From DASTOB01 sp035720425 (GTDB lineage Bacteria > Chloroflexota > Limnocylindria > Limnocylindrales > CSP1-4), in NCBI GenBank assembly GCA_035720425.1, contig DASTOB010000174.1, positions 1 through 23,022 on the forward strand: DNA of 23,022 nucleotides, given 5' to 3'. The translations under genes and the position numbers were made by a program. Position 1 is the stretch's first letter. The number at the start of each line of letters is the position of its first letter. The notes below the pieces were generated by a model. The model was not told where the DNA came from and searched no databases. It was given only the letters and a program-made list of their open reading frames with translations. Of this stretch, positions 6,874 through 13,971 are shown one piece after another.

Positions 6874-8355
6874 TCAGGCGCGGGTCGCGGCGCGGCCGCG
6901 GGCGATGTCGGTCGCGGCGGGGCCGCGGCCGACCTCCTCGATGAGTCGGGCGTACTCGGCGCCGAGCGAGACGTCGCCTCGCCCCACGCTCGCGAACGCC
7001 ACCCGGCTGTGTCCGCCCTGGCGGCTGATGCGGATCCAGATCCGGCGGTGCGGGACGGTGAAGCGGATGACGAAACCGAAGAACAGGAGCGTGCAGCCGA
7101 GCCACACGATCGGCGTGCCGGGATCGCGGGCGATCGACAGGCCGCTGAACTGGAGCTCCCGGTCGAACGTGAACGACAGGCCCTCGATGACCGCCGGCTT
7201 GTTCGGGTCGAGCGAGACGGCGTCGACCGGCGTGGCGCTCCCGTCGTTGCGATAGACCTCGACCCGCATCTGGCCGGGGCGGACCACGAGGTCCGACGGG
7301 CCGCCGGTGCCGACGACCCAGACGGTCAGGTCGCGTTCCGGGATCGTGAACGTGCCGACGCGGCGATTGCCCTCGTTCATGCTCCAGGCGAGCGGCACGC
7401 CGCCGGCGAAGAGGAGCGTGCCGGCCTCGTCGGCCACCCGGACGCTCGCCGCCGGGCCGTAGAACGACTGGTAGAACGATGTGCCGTCGTAGCGGAGCGG
7501 GTCGTTGACCCGCACCGTCTGGCGGGCGACCTCGGCACCGTCGCGATAGAGCACGAGCTCGCTCGCGTAGTCGCTCGGCGCGCCGGTGTTCGCGTAGTAC
7601 GAATCACGGAACGAGACCAGCTCGACGCTCAACCCGGGCGTGCCGGGCACCGCCGCCGTGGAGCCCTCGGCGATGACGAAGTCCGGATCGCGGAAGCCGA
7701 AGGTTGCGCCGACGAGGGCGCCGACGACGATGACGACGAGCGCGAGATGGCCGACCAGGCCGGCCAGCGGCACCCAGCGGAACCGGTCCGCGTACAACGT
7801 TGCGCCGTCGCTGCCGGCGATGATCCGGTAGCGGTGGCCACGGAGGGTCGCCTCCACCCGCTGCCGAGCGGCGGTCGGGCCCTCGCGCAGGATGACCGCC
7901 TCGCGATGCGGGGCATGCTCGAAGAAGGCCTCGGCGACGTCGACGTGTGGCCGGGTGGCGGTCATGACGATGCCGGGCAGGCGGCGGATCGAGCAGGCGA
8001 GCGTGCTCGCCGTCAGCGCGGCCGCCACGAGCCGGAACCAGATCGACTCGAACACCGCGAACAGCCCGAGGGCGTCGAAGACGCCGGTCCAGCCGCCGTA
8101 CTTCGGCCGGACCTGGTTGAGCCACTCCGCCCGTGCCTCCGGGTCCGCCGCCACGCCGGGCGGAGCTTGAACGAGGATCGTTCCGGCGAGGGCAAGGGCG
8201 GCGAGGACGAGGATGAGGACGAGCGCGAGGCGCATCGAGGTGAGCACCGACCACAGCCGCTCGAGCGCGCCGTCGACGTCGATGAGCGGAACCTCCTCGA
8301 GCGCGTCGGCCGGCGGGACGCCGGGGACGGGGCGGGTGCGTGCCTGGTCGGCCAT
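6874..8355 (-). CDS. resB: ResB/Ccs1 cytochrome c synthetase subunit
   Basis: The 493-residue ResB-family protein is the partner of CcsB in System II heme attachment. Membrane helices are at about residues 42-63 (after the typical LERLWSVLTSMRLALVLI start), 105-122, about 185-207, and a last one near residue 425 (IVWLGCTLLFFGFVIRF). The large loop between helices 3 and 4 is external, with a typical segment around YDGTSFYQSFYG. The ATG at 8355 has GGAGGG 4 nt upstream. The frame stays open far upstream, through ccdA, but that part is antisense-like and Arg-rich and is not part of the protein. The gene is 11 bp after ccdA and 16 bp before ccsB. Confidence 0.94.
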   Translation of the reverse strand: MADQARTRPVPGVPPADALEEVPLIDVDGALERLWSVLTSMRLALVLILVLAALALAGTILVQAPPGVAADPEARAEWLNQVRPKYGGWTGVFDALGLFAVFESIWFRLVAAALTASTLACSIRRLPGIVMTATRPHVDVAEAFFEHAPHREAVILREGPTAARQRVEATLRGHRYRIIAGSDGATLYADRFRWVPLAGLVGHLALVVIVVGALVGATFGFRDPDFVIAEGSTAAVPGTPGLSVELVSFRDSYYANTGAPSDYASELVLYRDGAEVARQTVRVNDPLRYDGTSFYQSFYGPAASVRVADEAGTLLFAGGVPLAWSMNEGNRRVGTFTIPERDLTVWVVGTGGPSDLVVRPGQMRVEVYRNDGSATPVDAVSLDPNKPAVIEGLSFTFDRELQFSGLSIARDPGTPIVWLGCTLLFFGFVIRFTVPHRRIWIRISRQGGHSRVAFASVGRGDVSLGAEYARLIEEVGRGPAATDIARGRAATRA

Positions 8356-8366
8356 GGATCCCTCCG

Positions 8367-9119
8367 TCAGAGGCCGAGCGGCGTGGACAGCGCCGCGAGA
8401 CGGCTCAGCGTGTTCGTGACCATCAGCGCCCCCAGGGCGACGAGGAGCCAGCCGGTCACGATCGAGATCGCGCGATGGTGGCGGCCAACCCAGGCCAGCC
8501 GGACGGCGATCGACGATGCGCCGAGGGCGATGGCGAGGAACGGAACCGCCAGCCCGGCGGCATAGGCGAGGAGGAGGGCGGTCCCGGATGCGACGCTCGC
8601 GCTCGACGAGGCGAGCCCGATGATCCCGCCGAGGATTGGGCCGATGCACGGGCTCCAGCCGGCGGCGAAGAACGTCCCGAACAGGAGCGAGCGGCGATAC
8701 CCCGGGCGGCCGGATGCCGTGGCCGCGCCCATCGCCGTGTCGAACGTCCCGATCGTCGTGAGCGCCGCCATCGGCCGGGTATCGCGCCACAGTGCGGCGA
8801 CGTTGATCACGCCGGCGGTCTGGAGGCCGAGGAAGATGAGCAGCCCGCCGGCGACCTGGCGCAGGTACTTCGCGTTGTCGGCGAGGACGTAGCCGATCGC
8901 CCCGATCGACGCCCAGAAGGCGACGAACACGGCGGTGAAGCCGAGCGTGAACGCAAGGCCGTGGAACAGCGCTCGCCGCCGGCCCGCGGCGCCGGCGTCG
9001 GTCGCGCCAACCATGTAGCTGAGGTAGGCGGGGACGAGCGGCAGGCAGCACGGCGAGGCGAACGACACGACGCCGCCGGCGAAGGCGATCGCGATGCCGA
9101 GGAACGTGAACTCGGTCAT
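8367..9119 (-). CDS. ccdA: CcdA/DsbD-type thiol-disulfide transporter
   Basis: The 250-residue polytopic protein moves reducing equivalents from cytoplasmic thioredoxin across the membrane to ResA-type proteins. The two conserved cysteine regions are present: SFASPCCLPLVPAYLSY (residues 19-35, with adjacent Cys24 and Cys25) and GWSPCIGPILGG (Cys158). Most family members have a single cysteine in the first motif (PCVLPL), so PCCLPL is slightly unusual. The ATG overlaps the stop of the upstream TPR gene by 4 bp (ATGA), which indicates coupled translation. Together with resA, resB and ccsB this completes a System II maturation set. Confidence 0.95.
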   Translation of the reverse strand: MTEFTFLGIAIAFAGGVVSFASPCCLPLVPAYLSYMVGATDAGAAGRRRALFHGLAFTLGFTAVFVAFWASIGAIGYVLADNAKYLRQVAGGLLIFLGLQTAGVINVAALWRDTRPMAALTTIGTFDTAMGAATASGRPGYRRSLLFGTFFAAGWSPCIGPILGGIIGLASSSASVASGTALLLAYAAGLAVPFLAIALGASSIAVRLAWVGRHHRAISIVTGWLLVALGALMVTNTLSRLAALSTPLGL

Positions 9120-10123
9120 GGTGCCGGGCTCGGGCTCGCGGCGGGGGTGGCCGACGGGCCGGCAAGCGCATCGAGATGGGCCTTGACGGTCGAGGCGATC
9201 TCCGTGCCGGGCGCGAGCTCGACGACGAGCCCCCACTCCCGACGGACGGCCTCGATGTCCTGCGGCTGGGCCGTGTAGTAGAGGAACCCGAGGTCGTAGT
9301 GCGCCTCGACGTTGTCCGGGTCGAGCTCGATCGCGGCGAGCCAGCTCTCCTCCGCCGTCTTATCGTCGCCCGAGTTGAACGCGGCGGCCCCGAGGGCGAC
9401 GAGCGCCTGGACGTTGTCCGGCTCGAGCGCGACGACCCGGCCGAGCCACCCGGCCGCGGTGCTGAAGTCGCCCGCGGCGTAGAACTCGTCGCCGAGCGAG
9501 AAGAGCGCCTCCGTGTCCGACGGATCGTCCTGGATCCGCGCCATGAGCGCGGCGACCGCGGCCTCGTCGAGCAGCGCCGCGGAGCTCGCGGCCGCGTCAC
9601 CGTCGCTGCCGAGCGGAGCGGCGGGCGGCGCCCCGGCCCCGTAGCCCACCACGGCGACGGCGAGCAGCGCCGCCCCGACGAGCGACGCGAGGAGCAGCCG
9701 GCGCGCGATCGGATGGCGACGGATGCGCGCCCCGCGTGCCGGTCGTGCCGGCCCGCCGCCGCGCCGGCCGAGCACGTCGGGATGGAGGTCCGGGGCCGCC
9801 GACGCGAGGAGTGCGTCGACGTCCGGGGTGTCCCGGCGGGCCGGAGGTGTCGCCGGCCCGCCGGGGGGAACCGCCGATTCGGCCCGGGCCTCGAGGGCGT
9901 CGGGCTCGGCCGTCTCGGCGGGGTCGATGAGAAGCGCGTAGGCCTGCCCCGCGGCCTCGGATTGCTGTCGGGCCCACGGACGCAGGTCGCGGGGGGCGCG
10001 CGCGAGGTAGGCGACGATGCCGCGGTAGGCGGTCTCGACGTCCTCCGGTGACGACGCCGGCGGCAGGCCGAGCCGCGCGAGCAGATCGCGCTGCGAGTCG
10101 GCTGCGGTTCGGGTCCCGGTCAT
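9116..10123 (-). CDS. Membrane TPR protein with J-like N-terminus
   Basis: The 335-residue protein is the first gene of the maturation operon. Residues 10-66 look like a J-domain-related helical region (QRDLLARLGLPPASSPEDVE, AYRGIVAYL, QAYALL), but no HPD motif is present, so DnaK stimulation is not expected. A disordered Pro/Ala linker follows, then one membrane helix (about 141-163), then TPR-type repeats (about 190-315) with typical SLGDEFYAAGDF and LGAAAFNSGDDKTAEESW segments, then a Pro/Ser/Ala tail. The TPR domain would be external. By analogy with the TPR parts of NrfG and CcmI (CycH) in other maturation systems it may bind apocytochromes. That is inference from its operon position. 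The ATG at 10123 has only a weak ribosome-binding site (GAGGG, about 9 nt). Confidence 0.88.
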   Translation of the reverse strand: MTGTRTAADSQRDLLARLGLPPASSPEDVETAYRGIVAYLARAPRDLRPWARQQSEAAGQAYALLIDPAETAEPDALEARAESAVPPGGPATPPARRDTPDVDALLASAAPDLHPDVLGRRGGGPARPARGARIRRHPIARRLLLASLVGAALLAVAVVGYGAGAPPAAPLGSDGDAAASSAALLDEAAVAALMARIQDDPSDTEALFSLGDEFYAAGDFSTAAGWLGRVVALEPDNVQALVALGAAAFNSGDDKTAEESWLAAIELDPDNVEAHYDLGFLYYTAQPQDIEAVRREWGLVVELAPGTEIASTVKAHLDALAGPSATPAASPSPAP

Positions 10124-10286
10124 CGGGCTTGCCCTCGTTGTGCCGGCCGGTGGCCGGCCCTGACACCTGCGCCGATTGTCCGGAGCCACCCCGTCGGGTC
10201 CCATCCGCCGTCGAGCACATTTCGGCGGGACCGCCGGGGACATGCGGTAGAGAGCCGGGCGAACGTCCTGTATCGATCGATAGAGG
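10124..10286 (-). promoter_or_regulatory. Leader region of the maturation operon
   Basis: This 163-bp gap separates the octaheme gene from the TPR-ccdA-resB-ccsB-resA operon in the same orientation. It holds a 12-bp perfect palindrome TATCGATCGATA at 10271-10282, just after the octaheme stop. A 7-bp stem with 3-nt loop lies at 10142-10158, close to the ribosome-binding site. A further short stem (cggcgg/ccgccg) lies near 10222. I cannot point to a convincing -35/-10 pair, so whether a promoter lies here is open. Confidence 0.45.
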
Positions 10287-12593
10287 TCAGGGCCCCCGGG
10301 CGTAGAGGTAGCCGTCGTGGGGCTTCCCGTGGCAGGTCAGGGTGCAGCTCCCGAACGCGGTGGGCGTCGCCGGGACGAACGTGATCGTGCCGTCGTTCGG
10401 CCCGACGACGGGCGCGAAGTTGACGAGCCCCACCGCGGGTGCCTGCCCGTCGACCGCATATGTCGTCCCGTGCGTCCGGAAGTGGCACTCGGAGCACAAG
10501 GCGTTGCCGCGGCCGCCGCCGTCCGTGTCGATGTCGAGCGCGCCGGTGCCGGTCAGCGCGAGCGAGGTGAGATGGAAGCCGTGGAAGCTGAAGTTCGTGT
10601 CCAACCGGGGATCGCCGCTGTCGTCGACCATCGGCGCCTCGGCGTGGCACGTGTAGCACAGCGCGAAGTCCGTCGCGGCGTACGCCTCCGTCGATCCCTT
10701 CAGGATCCGGTCCCGGTACGGCGCGATGAGCAGGCCGCGGTTCGGTCCGGCGTGGTTGGCGAGGCGGCTGTCCGGGGCCGGCGGGGCGGCCGGGTTGGCC
10801 AGGGACGCGTCGCCGTGACAATTGAGGCAGCGGATCGTGGAACTCGGGTCGAACGTCCACAGCTTGGCCGGCGAGGTCCCGGACAGGCTGAGCGCCATGG
10901 CCGGGCTCTGGTTCTTCCCGGGCGCCTCGATCGGGTGGTACGAGACGTTCGCGGGATTGAGCTCGATGGCCTTGTCGAGGGCCCAGCGGCTGGGCCGGAG
11001 CGGGTCCGGCGCCGGCAGGTCCGTGTAGCCGGAATGGCACTTGAAGCAGAGCTGGTACTCGAACGCGGACGTGGCTTGCCAGGTGTAGCTGGGCGACGCG
11101 TTCGCCGCGCCGTTGGTGACGGCCACCCCGGCGGCGCCGCGAAGTGCCCCGGACGCGGTCCAGCCGTCCGCCGTTCCGATCGGGGGCGCGCCGTCGGCGT
11201 TGTGGGGCTGGTGGCAGTCGGCGCATTCGGCGTGCCGCTCGAGAACGCCTCCGAACTCCTCTCCGCGGTCCGAGGTGTGCCCGGACGGTTCGCGCGCCGG
11301 ATGGCTGAACCAGCTCGCCGTGTCTGGGTCGTTGGGCGGCAGCCGCGGGTCCGTCCAGGCGGAGGCGACGTCCGTGCTCGCGCCGCTCCCGTCGTGGCAG
11401 GTGAGGCACAGCGAGGCCTGTGGCGCGATCGCCGTGAGGAGCAGCCGGTTGCGGCCGGCGTGCGTCGTGTGGCAGGCGGCACAGGCGTCGGTCGTGAGGG
11501 CGTAGGCGGTATGCGGCGAGGTGAACGTCGCGGCCGCCGCAGTGACCGCCGGGGCGGCGTTCAGCGCGGTCGTGCCGGCCAGGCCGGACCCGACGAGCGG
11601 GTAGCGCGGCAGCGGGTCGGCGACGCGAACGCCGGAGCGCTGGCCGGGCGACAGGCGGGGGGCCGGTCGCGCACGGAGCTGCACGCCGGCCGCTGCACCG
11701 GCCAGCGGCTCCGCGCCATCGGCGAGGCGGAACGCGTAGGCGCCGAGCCAGTCGGCGGACTGGGTCGCCCGGACGGCGAATTCGACCTCCGTGTGGCTGC
11801 CCGGCGGAAGCGTGACGGAGACGGGGTTGACGCCGCTGCCGCTCACCCCGGCGACGGGCAGGGTGCCGGCTCCGACGAGGTCGCCGAGCCGCAGCGCGTC
11901 CACGGCGAGCGGCGATGCGGCGACGCGGAATCCGCGGCCGGCGTCCGAGGCGACGTAGAACGGGACGTCGAGCACCGGGTCGACGACCGGGACGGCGGCC
12001 CAGCCGACGACGGGGTTGGCGGCCCACTCGAGCGTCGCGGCGAGGACGCGTGGCGTATCGCCGTCGTTGACGAGCTGGAATCGCACGCGATGGACCTCGA
12101 AGCGCGCGATGCCGAGGAGCGGTGCGTCGAGCGGCCCGCGGGTGACGATGGTGCCCGCGTCATCGACGCGATCCACCCAGGCGTGTGACACGCGAAGGCC
12201 GCCGGACGGGGCGACCGACGGCGAGGCCGGGGTCGGGCTTGGGGTTGGGGCGACCGACGGCGGGGCCGGAGTGGGCTCGACGGTCGGCTCCGGCGACGGG
12301 GCCGGGTCCGGCGTCGGCGTCGGATCCGGCGTCGACGTCGGGTCGGGCGGGGGTGCCGGGGTGGGCTCGACGGTGGGCTCCGGTGACGGGGCCGGGGCCA
12401 GGGGCGGGTCAGACGCCGCCGGCGACGGATCGAGCGGGCCGCCGGACGCGGTCGCGTCGGGCGACGGGTCGGTCGCCCAGACTCCGGGTGCGAGCGGCGC
12501 CGCCGCCGTGAGCACGAGAGCCAGCTCGACGATGGCGACGAGCAGCGCCCCGCGCGCGCGAGCAGCGCGAGGCACGTGGGCCGGCGGCGTCAC
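10287..12593 (-). CDS. Large exported octaheme cytochrome with Pro-rich stalk
   Basis: The GTG start at 12593 overlaps the stop of the upstream hexaheme gene by 4 bp (GTGA). The 768-residue product has a signal peptide or anchor (about 15-40, ending VWA), and a Pro/Thr/Ser-rich stalk (about 41-131) with repeated PSPEPTVEPTPAPP units. A beta-rich non-heme domain follows (about 132-340), then a heme domain. CXXCH motifs start at Cys 371, 396, 457, 516, 589, 646 and 700, and an eighth motif at Cys750 is CTLTCH, with three residues between the cysteines. The first two motifs (HTTHAGRNRLLL, then LCLTCHDG) resemble the same region of the adjacent hexaheme proteins. It is probably cell-surface exposed and could link the membrane cytochromes to the hexaheme pair or to an external acceptor. 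The family is the doubled-CXXCH type and I cannot name the protein further. Confidence 0.88.
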   Translation of the reverse strand: MTPPAHVPRAARARGALLVAIVELALVLTAAAPLAPGVWATDPSPDATASGGPLDPSPAASDPPLAPAPSPEPTVEPTPAPPPDPTSTPDPTPTPDPAPSPEPTVEPTPAPPSVAPTPSPTPASPSVAPSGGLRVSHAWVDRVDDAGTIVTRGPLDAPLLGIARFEVHRVRFQLVNDGDTPRVLAATLEWAANPVVGWAAVPVVDPVLDVPFYVASDAGRGFRVAASPLAVDALRLGDLVGAGTLPVAGVSGSGVNPVSVTLPPGSHTEVEFAVRATQSADWLGAYAFRLADGAEPLAGAAAGVQLRARPAPRLSPGQRSGVRVADPLPRYPLVGSGLAGTTALNAAPAVTAAAATFTSPHTAYALTTDACAACHTTHAGRNRLLLTAIAPQASLCLTCHDGSGASTDVASAWTDPRLPPNDPDTASWFSHPAREPSGHTSDRGEEFGGVLERHAECADCHQPHNADGAPPIGTADGWTASGALRGAAGVAVTNGAANASPSYTWQATSAFEYQLCFKCHSGYTDLPAPDPLRPSRWALDKAIELNPANVSYHPIEAPGKNQSPAMALSLSGTSPAKLWTFDPSSTIRCLNCHGDASLANPAAPPAPDSRLANHAGPNRGLLIAPYRDRILKGSTEAYAATDFALCYTCHAEAPMVDDSGDPRLDTNFSFHGFHLTSLALTGTGALDIDTDGGGRGNALCSECHFRTHGTTYAVDGQAPAVGLVNFAPVVGPNDGTITFVPATPTAFGSCTLTCHGKPHDGYLYARGP

Positions 12594-13879
12594 GGGTTGA
12601 TCACTCCGGTGTACGGGATCGTGCCGGTGGGGTCGTGGCACTGCTGGCACGTCCCGCGGTTGTCGACCTTGAGCAGCCGGCTCGAGCCGGACGGCGACCC
12701 GTCCGGGTACGGCGCTGCGGAGGAGACGGTTCCGGCCATCCCGGCATTCGACCCGTGGGCGATGTGGCACTGCGTGCACTCGGTCCGCTGGGTCGTGTGG
12801 CGGTAGGCGAAGCGGTCGTCGCCGCTTGGCGTGGTCGCCCCGCTGTTCGGCGCGTTGTAGCGCGTGTGGCAGGCGCTGCACCACGCGCTGATCTGCGAGC
12901 GGAACGCGGTCAGGTTGGTCGCCGAGCCCGGCACGTACATCGGGCGGTCGCCGGCGACCCCGGTCGCCGGGACGATGACGGTCCCGTTCCACGTCGGCAC
13001 GCCGTCCCACGGCAGGTAGCGCCGCCAGTAGTCCCCCGCCGTCGGCCCGAGGCCGGCGTCGAGCACGTCCTGGAGGGTCCTGCCGTCCTGGATCGTGTAG
13101 TTGCGTACGCCCGCTGCCCCGGCACCGGACGGGAGGGCAGCATCCGTGATCGACGCGTCTGCCCCGGCCTCGACGAGCGGCCCGTCACCATCGCCCGGGA
13201 TGGGGTTGAGGATCCGGTACTGCCTGTTGCCGTGCGGGTTGTGACACGAGGCGCAGGTGAGGTCCGCGTTCGGACCCGGGCCGGAGTCCTCGACTCCATT
13301 ACCCCATGCCGTGCCCGCTTCCGCAACGCTGGAGGTCGGCAGTGCGAGGTGCGCGGAGGTGACCGGCGCGGGTTCCGCCAGCACGCCGACGCGCGACGAG
13401 AACGTGGTCACGACGTCCGAACCCTGGATGCGCGGGAAGGAGATCCGCGTCGGGCTGGCCGAGTCGATCCGAGCCTCGACGAAGCCGCCGGAACGGAGCG
13501 CACCCGCTGCCGTCCCGCCACGAATGCCGGCAGCGCCGAGTGCGTACTGGACGCCGGTCTCGACGTCCGTCGTCGCCCCGGTGCCGGCGGATCCGTGGCA
13601 GGACAGGCAGAGGGCCTCCTCCTCCTCGGGATGTGCGAGCAGCATTGGCCCTTGGGCGGTGTGGGCCCGGTGGCAGCCGGCGCACCCGTCCGCCGTGAGC
13701 GTGTCGGCGCCGGAGTTCACGCTGGCGACGTGGGGACCACCGTCCGCGCCGGCCGGCGTCGCGCCGGTCGCGAGCCAGGCCGCGAGGAAGATGACGGCGA
13801 CGACCGTGACGAGGGCAACGTGGGCCGCGCCACGGGCCGCGCGGATGGCGGCGGATCGGGCGGCGGCGGCGCCGGTCAC
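12590..13879 (-). CDS. OmcS-like exported hexaheme cytochrome, paralog 2
   Basis: I chose the GTG at 13879 because AGGGAGG lies about 5 nt upstream and because the resulting 429 residues match the 428 of the adjacent paralog. ATG codons at 13918 and 13906 are alternatives without a ribosome-binding site. Residues about 20-45 form a signal peptide. Six CXXCH motifs start at Cys 66, 91, 209, 334, 368 and 411. Segments CAGCHRAHTAQGPMLL, LCLSCHG, CASCHNPHG followed by YRIL, SAWCSACHTRYN, CTQCHIAHGSN and CQQCHDP follow the same order as in Geobacter OmcS as I recall it. Non-motif histidines 50, 73, 177, 216, 361 and 375 are shared with the paralog, one per heme. The predicted role is a bis-histidine multiheme conductor outside the cell, possibly filament forming. 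It is coupled to the downstream octaheme gene by a 4-bp overlap. Confidence 0.9.
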   Translation of the reverse strand: MTGAAAARSAAIRAARGAAHVALVTVVAVIFLAAWLATGATPAGADGGPHVASVNSGADTLTADGCAGCHRAHTAQGPMLLAHPEEEEALCLSCHGSAGTGATTDVETGVQYALGAAGIRGGTAAGALRSGGFVEARIDSASPTRISFPRIQGSDVVTTFSSRVGVLAEPAPVTSAHLALPTSSVAEAGTAWGNGVEDSGPGPNADLTCASCHNPHGNRQYRILNPIPGDGDGPLVEAGADASITDAALPSGAGAAGVRNYTIQDGRTLQDVLDAGLGPTAGDYWRRYLPWDGVPTWNGTVIVPATGVAGDRPMYVPGSATNLTAFRSQISAWCSACHTRYNAPNSGATTPSGDDRFAYRHTTQRTECTQCHIAHGSNAGMAGTVSSAAPYPDGSPSGSSRLLKVDNRGTCQQCHDPTGTIPYTGVINP

Positions 13880-13925
13880 GAGTCCCTCCCTGGCCGGTTC
13901 GGTCATGGGTTGCTTCATTGGGGTG

Positions 13926-13956
13926 GCGGTGGCCGACGACCGTCGCCGGCCACCGC
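13926..13956 (-). promoter_or_regulatory. 10-bp-stem hairpin between the hexaheme paralogs
   Basis: A perfect 10-bp inverted repeat (gcggtggccg at 13926-13935 and its complement at 13947-13956) with an 11-nt loop lies between the stop of the first hexaheme gene and the start of the second. There is no U-tract, so it looks less like a full intrinsic terminator. An attenuator or RNA-stability element that sets the ratio of the two paralogs is possible. Confidence 0.6.
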
Positions 13957-13971
13957 GCGCTGAGCTTCCCG

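Noticed and set aside
6793..8565. Long plus-strand open frame of 590 codons
   Set aside because: It is antisense to ResB and CcsB, which have clear family motifs and ribosome-binding sites. Its composition is the Arg/Asp-rich shadow type.
10271..10282. TATCGATCGATA palindrome as an operator or attachment site
   Set aside because: It is only 12 bp, there is one copy at this exact sequence, and no integrase or second site is nearby. It is noted in the leader entry only.
10287..13010. Octaheme cytochrome starting as far upstream as 13010
   Set aside because: The extension overlaps the upstream hexaheme gene in another frame and is Arg-rich. The GTG at 12593 forms a GTGA overlap and is followed by a signal peptide.
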